A stretch of 64,000 bases of DNA, taken from Pohlia nutans. Taxonomy: Eukaryota > Streptophyta > Bryopsida > Bryales > Mniaceae. The DNA lies in the NCBI GenBank assembly GCA_022496805.1, contig CM040093.1:4218501-4282500 (forward strand), given 5' to 3'. This document shows, in pieces, positions 23,525-33,590 of this stretch (position 1 is its first letter; each line of letters starts with the position of its first letter). The notes under the pieces were generated by a model. It worked only from the letters and a program-made list of their open reading frames with translations, had not been told where the DNA came from and ran no database searches. The position numbers were made by a program, and so were the translations under genes.

Positions 23525-24324
23525 CTGCAATTATAGGGAGTTTCTGTGACAAATCAAAAAGACTCACCAAAAGTCTTGATGACAAAGCACAAATTCAGGA
23601 GAATATTTCACGAACTCTCTTGAAGTTTAGTATGCATTTTGTGTGATCGAATCATGATAATTTAAGTTCATGATAATTTAAGTTGATGCTTCATTGCTAA
23701 GTCCTGAACTTAGAATCTGAATGAGTTATACGGATCTTGACATTTCTTGCAAGTGTATGACTTGATTATGAAACGTGGATCTTGGAATGAACTTAGAATC
23801 TTTATTTTTTTTAAATTTCTAATTTCAGGGTTCATAAGCCCTAAACAAAAAAAAAGACAAAAACCTTTTTTTTAATTTTTTTTCCTTGGTGCGGGTGTAG
23901 GGTTTGCGACTGCCCGCAAGAGGAATGAAGAAAAAATAGAAGAAAAAGAAGAAGACAAGAAGGAAAGGAAAATGAAGACAAAAAAGAAATAAGATAAATG
24001 AAACAAGATAAAGAAATGATAAAAGAAAAGATAAAGATAAGAATAAAAAATAAATTAAAGAATTGTTTGTTTACAATGAAAGTAATTGTAGAAAGACAAA
24101 ATTGTTGTTTTTTTAGAGAACTTTTTACACAAATTTTTTTAATGCTTCCGGGGGCCAAGTGCATGATTATATGGCCAAGTGCGTAAATAGCGAATTGCGT
24201 GTTCATAAATGAAGTGTCTAAAATCAAGTTTTTTTTGGAAATTTTCATAAGTTCTCAAGTACTTGGGTTATATAAATTAATTTATTACTTTTAGTTTTTC
24301 TCATATTCAACCTTAATTTTAGGT

Positions 24325-24862
24325 TTAACCCTTTAACGACCATGTTTTCAAATAAACAATATAAAATGTTTGATGAAAACCAAAAATGGGGTTGATGGTC
24401 AAAGCGAAGTTGTAAATGTCAATGTGAAGATCACATATGTACAGTTGGATTTATTCTATTTTTATTTTATATTTCTAAATTAATTTTGCAAGGTTTTCTC
24501 TTGAAATTCGATTTAAAATCCCAAAGTAGCACAATTTAAAAAAAAATTATTGTAATGAAATTGGAATAACATGCACTACAAGATGGTATGGTTTCCATTA
24601 TTTGGTTCTAATTATTTTGAAAAATCATATTTAAGGCCCCACTTTTTGAACTAAGAATGAAACTTGACGTAAACCAATTTTGTTGTTTTTCTAAAAATCA
24701 TGATAACCTATTTTGAAGATCCAAACTGTACAAAAGATAGTCAACTTGCTCAAGAACCAAGAGAAATTTTGGTGGATGAAAACTATTCAATTTAGATGAG
24801 AATTTAGCAGGTTCAATCTGTGCGTCGTCCACATAGTGGACGTTGGCACATTAAAAGGTTAA
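24325..24862 (+). mobile_element. TTAA-family element C, single copy, 538 bp
   Basis: TTAA at 24325-24328 and 24859-24862. Left end TTAACCCTTTAACGACCATG, then AATGTTTGATGAAAACCAAA. The right end has CGTCCACATAGTGGACG, the family's terminal palindrome. At 24631-24634 it has a single TTAA where the C relic near 31.5 kb is interrupted by element B. Confidence 0.87.
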
Positions 24863-25367
24863 AGAAAATTACAAGTGATTTTGAGTTTCACTCAAAAAGT
24901 GAAATTTACCAAATTTAGTTTGTAGTTTACTTTGAAAATCTAAACAATTTGTAAAATTGAGTGATTAAACGATTAGTTGGATGATATTTATTCACTTATC
25001 TATTGTATGCTTTTTGAGATTAAATGATTTTATATACTTCGATACATATTTTACATATCTATTACATGTATTTTCTTAAATCCAAGCAAGAAATTTCAAC
25101 ATTGTTTCTTTACTAAAGTTAGACATTTTTATTATTAACTAAAGTTTCACTTCTCAAGTTAATAAATTATAATGCAATTATAGTCATAACATTTACAATA
25201 AAAACTTCATGTGTTCTTCATTCATTGCAAATAGGCTAATATATGATGTTTTCATGCAATATTGAAGTGTTTTCTTGTAATATTGAATGTGAACATTGAT
25301 TAAAATAATCCAAATGAAATTGAACACTAAAAAGATCAAATGAAAATTAAAAGAGGTGGGTTTAGCC

Positions 25368-25636
25368 TCGGGGGGTGCACTATACTAAATATGTACGAGT
25401 ATACGTGAGTGCACAGAAGGGGTATTAATTTAAACAGTACCGTATTACGTATACATACAATAAATACATTTAGAACTGAAAATATTCACGTATACTTACA
25501 CTAAACATATTTTTAAAACGAAATAAATCTGTATACAAAGGTATTTTAGACATATAGCCTCTCGTATATAGGGGGTTTTTAGAAGGGGTCATGAACGCAC
25601 GTGATTTTCAAACATAATGTAGAGTGCACCCCCCGA
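25368..25636. mobile_element. 269-bp MITE with 10-bp target duplication (Mutator-like size class)
   Basis: Ends TCGGGGGGTGCACT and AGTGCACCCCCCGA are perfect 14-bp inverted repeats. GGGTTTAGCC occurs immediately outside on both sides (25358-25367 and 25637-25646), a perfect 10-bp target-site duplication. Target duplications of 9-10 bp are characteristic of Mutator-like elements. No open frame inside. Confidence 0.88.
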
Positions 25637-26371
25637 GGGTTTAGCCCCCTTTTAGCTACATTTAACATTAGAGAATTTTAAAAGGTTTATTTTTTTTCCA
25701 TTTTTTCCTTATTTTTACTCTTCATTATTTCCGCATTAAGCCATGGCTAAAAGATTTATTAAACTTCTTCTTTTTGTATCTTGATTTAAGGACAATAGTG
25801 GAGGTACTTGTCATCATCCATTGAAAGAATCTGAACAATTTTTAAAAGATATTAGTTGAATTACAAGTTTTTGAGAGAAAGATAAATGTTAGTATAGTCA
25901 AATCTAAGTGAAATTATATTTTCCTTTTAAATCTATCATATTTATGAATTTTCAAAGTTGTTTCCCTTTAAAATATAAAACCGCCATTAGGTGGGAGCTA
26001 TGAGCATTCCAAAAATGCTCTATAACCATTCAAAGTGAACCTATTATTAATAAAGAAGTAACCTCAAACAATTCATTTACACCTAATTCCATACATTTAC
26101 ATCCAAAAAGTTATTTTGTTGACTTTGTTAAATTGCTTATTTAATTGCTTTAACTATTGAACCATCATTTTGTGATCTTATCCTCATTCATTAAAATACT
26201 TCAAACTATCACATTTTCACCCAATTTTATATATTATCTATTGAATTTAATATTCGTCTGAAGTAAATTGTGTTTGAATAAAACCCAAAGTTGAATTAGG
26301 TATTCATTATAAAATTTGAAATTGTAATCAGGATGAGAATTGGGTATGTTCACCTCAACTTCCTCAAAGAT

Positions 26372-26830
26372 TTAACTCCTAAATGACAAAAGGGATAAAG
26401 GCAAAATCTAAATGTTTTATAATATGCTATTTCTACAACTTTGATGAAGTTTGGTCCAAAAGAGGAAATGAAAAGCATGATGTTTAGTAATTATCCATAA
26501 AGTCAAATTTTTTAAAAATGTTTTAGATACTCATTTAATGAATTTCGAAGCATTTACCATTTAATATTCACCAAAATTACAAATATTATTTTTAAAATTT
26601 GAAATTTGGTATGATTTATTATAATTAGACATTCTACTCTAAAATTCAAAAAAATAAAAATTCAAAGGAAAGAACATCATTAGTTTTTGAAATAGTAAAT
26701 TTTATAATACTGGGACAATATTGAGGTCTTTGTCTTTGCAAAATTCTCCTTGGTGGGGTGTAACTTGGATTGATATAATTTAAATTGGGTTAGAAAGTAG
26801 ACTTGATTTCCTATTTGAAATCATTTTTTG
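26372..26830 (-). mobile_element. TTAA-family element A, degenerate inverted copy
   Basis: Starts TTAACTCCTAAATGAC with TTAA at 26372-26375. It then follows the reverse complement of copies A through GGCAAAATCTAAATGTTTTA, GATGAAGTTTGGTCCAAAAG, CCACC/GGTGGGGTGTAACTTGGATT and GTAGACTTGAT. The far end is not clear (it could extend to TTAA near 27166). Confidence 0.65.
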
Positions 26831-26839
26831 GTTTATCCT

Positions 26840-29800
26840 CAATTTGAATAGAAGGATGAACCTAAAACAAGAAAATTAAAAGGCCAAAAAATTGGAATAT
26901 TTATTTAGACCATTTTCGAGAAAAAATTAATTTGATTGGACAAAACCTTATCGAATTATAAATAGTCAAAGTTTAATTGATTTCATTGTATGCAAATTTT
27001 TCAATGTGTATATCTCAATTAATATTGACTGTTCTAAGAAACAAACAGTTTCATTGGATAGATTAAGAAATTTTCTAGGTTGATAGTTTTTGTTTTGGAT
27101 TACAAACATCATTTTCAAGTTCAAAATCTTGATCCAAAAGCCTTGAGATTCTTAACGTCTAAAGATTAATGTAAGTATTATACACACGAAGAGAAAAATG
27201 TTCATATAATCAATCTGTGTTTTTGGCACTATTACTAAACTTATTGCAAAAGAATTTGAATAAATTAAGTATAATTAATTGTTTAAATCACTTTACAATA
27301 TGTAATGTATAAATTCAAAATCAAAATAGTCTTTTTAAGATTAATGCATGAACTTATCCATTTTTGAAATTATATGCCAATATATATAATATTTTAATTG
27401 TTATTATTAATTATTGATTATTAATTATAATACAAGAGCATCTTAGTTTGCATTACATAGCAATATTAAAATATTAAAATAAGTTTTTTTGAATATCTTA
27501 CTAGGGTTAAAAATTCTTTAAGAGATTTTATTTCAAATATGCTTCTGAAATCAAAACACATAATCTAAGAAAAAAAAAAATTAAAAAAATTGTAAACGAA
27601 AACATTATAATATACTTATTTATAGTTTTGTATTTATAATTTAATTTAAAAGTATTTGAGGCATAAATATAATCTTGTAGGGTCACAAGACTTAATCTTG
27701 TGCATTATTAATCAGAAATTGTAAAATTTTAATATTTCTTGAATAAATTTTTATTGTTATTACTATATAAAATGATATCACTATATGAAATGCTATTAAT
27801 AATTAGATATTAGTAAAATATTTGAATATAAGATATAATCTAAGTATTTCCGATATGCTTTAACATTGTGATGGTATAGTAGGGGTTCAACGGTTTGATA
27901 ACCGAAAACGGCTTGATAAATTCGGCCGTAACTCCATTAAAGTAAAAACGGAAGTTTTACCATTTTGATCAAGGTCTCCCTAGGCTAATTTGGGACTTCT
28001 GAAGTCATTGGTGAAGTCAAATTTCCAATTGAAGCTATATTTAGTACGTTATTAAGGATCAGCAGTGAATAAGGGTAAAAACGGACTTACCTTTCACTCA
28101 TTTCGACAATTGACCACTAACCAGTCGCATTATTAAAGGGGTTGGTGTAAGGAGCAAAATGAGCTTGGCTCTATTAGCTAGATACATTCATAAATAAATG
28201 AATGGCATTAAGAGTGTACAACTAATCAAATGAAAGTTAATCAAGGAGTTTAAGTTGGATTTAAACCCTCATTGTTCTTGCCTCTATTTTCTAGTTCATT
28301 TGTTTCTCTTTCTAGTGCTAATTGTAAGGTTAAAGGCGAATTAACAAGGTGTGAGAAGGAGGAAGCGTAATTTAAATCGTAAGTCCTTGTTCTCCGCAAA
28401 AATTGCAGTTTCATTCATCAGAGGACTAGGCAGCGTTTTTTTCATCCAAAAGGCCGTTTTCTCATCTGTCCTTAACTTCCTTATAGAGTATCCAAATTAG
28501 AAGTTTTTTATTGTTTCGGAATGTGCAAAAGAAGCTCTAGACCTTAATATAGTTTGTTTTTATTAAAAATTGAAAAAAAAGTTTGAAAGTTCAGGGATAA
28601 ACTTAAAACGTTGTTTTAGAGTAAAAAAATCGTCAAAATTTCAAAAAATCGTCAAAACTTCAAAAAAACATAACTTTTTCATATGTTATCCGTTTTTTAC
28701 GTATTTTAGTATTATAAAAACCTTGGAGTGTGTAGTTTAACGTAGTGTCTTTACTTTAAACTTTTTTAAATTCTTATTTTGTTCTGCTTATTCTTGGTCA
28801 AATTGCTTATTTTGTTTATCGCCAAGCGTTGGTGGTGTTTTTTTTCGACCGCTCGTCCAAAATGGTAAGATTCCGTGCACTCTTGAATGTCTTTAAGGAT
28901 TTAATGTTTTTTGTTGTTTTGGTATTTTGTAATATGTTGTTAACGTGTTTTTAAAAGTCGTAAAAATTCAATTTAGAAAAGAATAAAATAAAAAGAAAGT
29001 CCGTTGCTTGGAAGGCGAACAAATGAATATCTTTTAAATTTATTTTATTTTATTTTATTATTTTAAATTATTATTTTTTATTAATAATCTTACTCGCCAT
29101 TAAAAATCCTCCCTATAATAGTTAGACACAATTTTCGAACCTGTTGTGAAAAAGGAAAAAACTATTAAGTACTTAGAATTGTAAGATGGTTTTTTTTTTA
29201 GACTCACGTAGGTTCACTGCCATTTTTTTTTCATTCAGTGATGTAAGGGTTATTATATTGTTAAAAAAAAACTCTGAAAAATTGATTTGAAATTATCAAA
29301 CGTAAGGTTGGACAATTAAATGGTTGCATACACCAGATTAAAATCTCTCTTCACTATAAAGGCAGAAAGCATTTTTAATGTGTTTATTGGAAATGTGAGA
29401 AATGATATATTTGCAGGTATAGAACTTTCCAAAATGACGAAGGCGGCATTTTATTCAAAGATGAAAGGTGACTATGTTGACAGAAAAGAAGCTAAGGATA
29501 TCTTAAATATGTTTCTGTTTAGTATGAGATCGATAAAAAGTCATACTGGATGGTGAGATTTTAATATATCTTGTTGTACTAGAGCTTCGCATCATTCGAC
29601 AAGGTCTTATTTTTGTTAGTTATGTTACTTTTTCACATGCAGCAATGATGAAATGGTTTTTATGAGTTTTTAAATGAATTCTTCAGTACTTGATACATGA
29701 ATATATAGCGTACTTGATGTTCCCCAGAGAAAAAACGGTTGTTTAAATTTATTATCAATGTAGTTTATACTTATATTTTGCAATATTTAACATGTTATAA

Positions 29801-30990
29801 GTGTAAGCATAAAAATATCAATCTTTACAAAGTTGCAACGAAATTAGTAATATTTGTATCAGAGAAAATGAAAGACAAATACCCTAATTTTTTTAAACAT
29901 TTACAAAAGATTTTACATGAAGAAGAATTTGAAGATTGAGTTCCGATGATGAAGAATTCCGTTTTCACTACTTCTAAAAATTTAGTGACCAAATAAACAG
30001 AAATTGCACAGAAAACTATTGTCCTGCTTGTTGTTTCGGACATGTTGTTTAAGTCATAAATCAACAAAAAATTGTTGATTGGTTTGTTAATTTGAACAAA
30101 TCTCGCCCCTTTTAAAAAAAAAATTAATTTTTTTTCACTACCCGACAATTTCGGGCGATCCAAATTTTTTGAGTTACTCGAAAAATCTAGGCAGCTCCGA
30201 AATTTTTGAGCTGTTCGAAATTTTTAGACAAACTGGAAATTTCGGACTCCGAGCTGTTTGAAATTTCAGGCCATGATGAAATTTTCTCTACTGAATACCA
30301 ATTCACCTCAAGAATTCCGCCACAAACATCAACATAAACATCACTAAAAACACCACAAACACCATGACATTTATCAAGAAAATGTGTTGATAGAGAAGAG
30401 AAAATAAGAACTACAAAACATCACCAGATCACCAATTTCTTCACCACACAGACTATCGCCTTAAGCGCTGAAAAATACATCACACTGATCGCCTTCATTG
30501 CTTTTCGCTTCAGGCTATCGACTTTAAACTCAAACTAGTCGCTCCAGCAATCACCACTCCTTCGCTTCACGCTGCAGGCAATCGCTCCAGCACTCACAAG
30601 CTCTCTTAGGTTATTACTCTCGGCTATCGTCAACAACACTCAACTGCTTCCAAGCACACGACAATTGCCCAAGGCGTTCGTTTTTGCTGATCTAAACACT
30701 GAATCGCTCGCGCTTCAGACTGGTAATGATCGCCAAAACACTTAAATCGCTCAAGCACACAAAGATAATGAAGCAGCAGCACAAACGCTCTCAACACACA
30801 GAGGCTATCGTCTTAAGCGTTCTCAAAGACAATGACCATGAACTGTGTGCCAAGAATTAGGGAAGACAAAACATTAATTACCGCCCCGGAAACCCAAGCT
30901 AAATCTGCGTGCGCAGGATTGGTCACGGGTTCCTGTGAGGACCGGTCGAAACTGGCAGCAGTGAATGAGGGGCGACCCTCAATATATAGA
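26840..30990. other. Very AT-rich gene-poor tract
   Basis: Long A/T runs and scattered short open frames on both strands. A 78-residue frame at 29320-29556 (+) and a 112-residue frame at 29825-30163 (-) have no recognised motif or splice context and are not called. From about 30420 to 30830 there are repeated (C)TATCG(C/T)CTTAAGCG and ATCGCTC(C)AG motifs of unknown nature. Confidence 0.4.
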
Positions 30991-31004
30991 GGCGCCGTCG
31001 GCTT

Positions 31005-31265
31005 AGGGTTTCGGCAGTCGGGGCAGTACAGTCGGCGCAGGCCGTCGGATACAGGCCGACGGGATTAGGGCAGTCGGAGGGGGGCCGTCGGATCCAGGCC
31101 GACGGGTTTAGGGCAGTCGGATTATGATCGGAGCCGTCGGATCGGGCAGTCGGCTGTGTAGACGGATCCGGGCTATCCGATATTGGCAGTCGGGGGTAGG
31201 CGGTTGGGTAGGCAGACGGGGATAGGCAGTCGGGGATTGGCAGTTGGATAATCGCAACTGAACAC
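31005..31265. repeat. G-rich minisatellite-like array based on GGCAGTCGG / GCCGTCGG
   Basis: At least a dozen degenerate copies of a ~9-10-bp unit (GGCAGTCGG, GCCGTCGGAT, GGCCGACGGG), some with GGGGG runs. The same unit family recurs at 46085-46440, 15 kb away. No open frame is credible through it. Confidence 0.8.
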
Positions 31266-31309
31266 TCCACTGCTGGATGGTCATGAAACTGGATTTGGTT
31301 TAGGGTTTA

Positions 31310-32200
31310 GAAAAGTTGTAACTGTCAAAGTAAAATTTAAATTAATAGTAGTACGATTCGATTATTCGTACTCGTTATTAATAATTTCCAAATACTTTTG
31401 TAAGGTTTAGGCTGGTAAATCAATTAAAAAAAAACAATTAACATAAACCAAAAGAAAAATATTAGAGTGTAGTTGGAATATCGTGCAGTACATGATGGTA
31501 GGCTTCTCATTAACTCGTTCTACTTATTTTGGAAAATCATGTATAATCCCTAAACGCCCTCACCTATGTGTCATTGGGGAAGTGTTGAAAAGATGTATTA
31601 TAAAATGCAACTAACATGAATATTTCAAACTTGATGTATGAACAAAAGTAACACATTTTGAAGTTCAGATTCAATCCATATGGTTAGATCTATGATAACT
31701 ATCACTGATATATTTTTTTATAAATTTTGGAACATAAAATAAAAAATTATTTTCTAGTTCGATCATGAATAATACATTGATAGTATGTGGCTAAAATTTG
31801 TTGAGAGAGGTCGTAACGTAGTACTGGAGGTGTTGTAATTTTAGGAGATTTTTAAGATGCTCGATTTTATGACTTATTATTTTCAACAACAATGTCAGAC
31901 TAAAATATTAAAATTTTGGGTTGAATTACTTCAACAAGAAATGAGGCATACTTTATTCAGAAATTGTTTCATTATTGATCGGAACACACATACACGAAGC
32001 TAACTTCCTATACAAATTTTAGTATAGAAATCACGAAAACTACGAAAACTGCATGACGGCTGAGAAACTACGGATTAAATCCGTACTAGAAGCCAAATTT
32101 GCATGCTTGGGCAATTAGGTGTTAAAGTCCCACTTTGTACACTAGGAATGAAATTTGAAAACGAAACTTGCAGAAATATGCCAATTAATTATAGACAACT
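31310..32200 (+). mobile_element. Relic of TTAA-family element C interrupted by element B
   Basis: Left part 31310-31542 follows C (TTGGAATA(A/T)C(A/G)TGCA, ATTTTGGAAAATCAT). Right part 32126-32200 resumes at AGTCCCACTTTGTACACTAG and GAATGAAATTTGA. The interruption is element B at 31543-32125. Confidence 0.7.
31543..32125 (-). mobile_element. TTAA-family element B nested in element C
   Basis: Left end ATAATCCCTAAACGCCCTCA (decayed TTAA), right end GGGCAATTAGGTGTTAA with TTAA at 32122-32125. The interior matches B in reverse (AACTTGATGTATGAA, TTGATAGTATGTGG, GGAGATTTTTAAGATGC, CACACATACACGAAGCTAAC). Confidence 0.8.
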
Positions 32201-32232
32201 ATTTTCCATACAATAAATACACACTCACGCAC

Positions 32233-32237
<5 letters not shown>

Positions 32238-32300
<63 letters not shown>
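32238..32300. repeat. (AT)n microsatellite
   Basis: About 31 AT units following an ACATATATACAT lead-in. Confidence 0.97.
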
Positions 32301-32302
<2 letters not shown>

Positions 32303-32420
32303 AATGTACCGCAAAAAAAAGGTATTCGTAATTAGATAGGAAAAAAGGATTTCTACTATGCATTTGTATTCGAGGAAAATGATGCAAACATGCATGTTTA
32401 TTTAAATATAGCTACATTCC

Positions 32421-33025
32421 CTATTCCTCATCCGACTCTAAACTGATAACGGGGTTTGCTTCATCCAATGCGCGCTCCTCTCGTGTTCTATCATTTGAAC
32501 CTTTGCCCTCCTGTATCACTCTTGGTGGCGCATACACAGCTGTTTCGTTTGCGGCCGCCCGATGAATCCGTTGGAGGTTGCTCCTAGTGCGGTAACAAAC
32601 AGCACCTTCTGTAATAACCAGATTTGGACATCGGACTCTACCCTTTTGTCTGGCTTTCAAATACCGTTGTGTCTCTGGAAATACCTTGTGCAACAGTACA
32701 TAGATGACTTGCCTCTCCATTCGAGGTTTGTGGTACAACTGTTCGTTTATGACATTGCCCCCCCTGCTAAGAATATTGGCCTCTGAATCTTGTTGCGGAC
32801 GTATAGTCTCGCCTATGTGATTCACCCTTTGTCTAATGGGAAGTTCTCATTTCACCAACTGCCCCGTTCTCGCGTCCCAATAATACCCGAACACTTGGAA
32901 AAAAAAGAGTTTCAACCCGAAGTTTGGAGCTTTGTTTGGGTACAACAAATTTGCAGTCAAAAGTACGTTCTCTTTGCTCTCGTGCCAGTTCCACTGCTGC
33001 CTCTCGATATACATAACCCGATACC
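32421..33025 (-). pseudogene. Unrecognised protein-coding relic with an internal in-frame stop
   Basis: One frame on the minus strand runs about 200 codons from 33025 to the terminal stop at 32421, broken once by TGA at 32849-32847. Upstream of that stop it reads YRVMYIERQQWNWHESKENV, LKLFFFQVFGYYWDARTGQL; downstream it reads ELPIRQRVNHIGETIRPQQD, NVINEQLYHKPRMERQVIYV, LHKVFPETQRYLKARQKGR, NLVITEGAVCYRTRSNLQRI and an acidic tail ending ISLESDEE. Composition and lack of other stops look like real coding sequence rather than chance in AT-rich DNA. I do not recognise the family. Its 5' end is replaced by telomere-type repeats (33023-33042). Confidence 0.55.
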
Positions 33026-33042
33026 CTAAACCCTAAACCCTA
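33023..33042. repeat. Short interstitial telomere-type repeat (CCCTAAA)x3
   Basis: Three units of the plant telomere repeat directly at the 5' limit of the adjacent coding relic. Similar short runs occur at 48466-48487 and 58150-58172. Confidence 0.85.
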
Positions 33043-33590
33043 AAAATCAAGAATTTGATTGAAATATACATTTAATATCATGGAATGTAGTAGAAATAAT
33101 TCAATTAATCGATACTTTTCATTCAAATACCCTCCAAATGCAAGTGGTTACACTAGATATATATGAGCATTAGTGGCTTCCAATATGAAATTTAGGATTT
33201 TCTTCCATTTTAGACGTAAGAAGTGCAATGAATGATTTTGTCATACTAATTTCATCCATTCAAGATAATGATTTTATTTTATTTCATTAATTTAAAATTA
33301 GCAATCTCACATCATGTGTTTATATGGTTAAAGAGATATATAATTTTTAAATTGACCTAAAACACATTTTCAGTATAACAGATAGATGCTATAGATTATC
33401 CAAATTAGAATATAGAGTGTTAAGTAGCGAGTAATTTGATAAAATTATATCAAAATATTACATAGACAAGTTTTTTTATTTTATTTTGGGTAACTCGTGT
33501 AAGTAGTGACATAACTTACCCGTTTTTATTACTTTGTAGGAGAATATAACTTATTCAAAAACTTGGTCATATGAGATGCAATTTCCCGCC
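33043..33590. other. AT-rich spacer, nothing recognised
   Basis: No splice-consistent exon or repeat end found. Confidence 0.4.

Larger units (their letters stand above)
21930..24210. mobile_element. Large element with ~330-bp terminal inverted repeats
   Basis: The left arm (~21930-22262) and the reverse complement of the right arm (~23865-24207) run together through AACACGCAATTYGCTATTTA, GCACTTGGCC, TTACTTTCATTGTAAACAAA, TTTATCTTGTTTCATTTATC, CCTTTCCTTCTTGTCTTC and CGCAAACCCTACACCC. Arms begin at AACACGCAATT; a clear target duplication was not found. The 1.6-kb middle has no transposase and carries a TTAA element (22978-23524). Long terminal repeats without genes suggest a non-autonomous Mutator-like or foldback element; superfamily not established. 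Confidence 0.7.

Noticed and set aside
29320..30163. AT-rich open frames as small genes
   Set aside because: Length is expected by chance only marginally exceeded, codon composition is simply AT-driven, no conserved motif recognised.
30832..31270. Overlapping open frames through the G-rich array
   Set aside because: They are a by-product of the 9-10-bp repeat lacking stops; peptides are repetitive Pro/Ser or Gly/Arg.
32238..32300. AT microsatellite as a matrix attachment or origin element
   Set aside because: Dinucleotide repeat alone gives no evidence of such a role.
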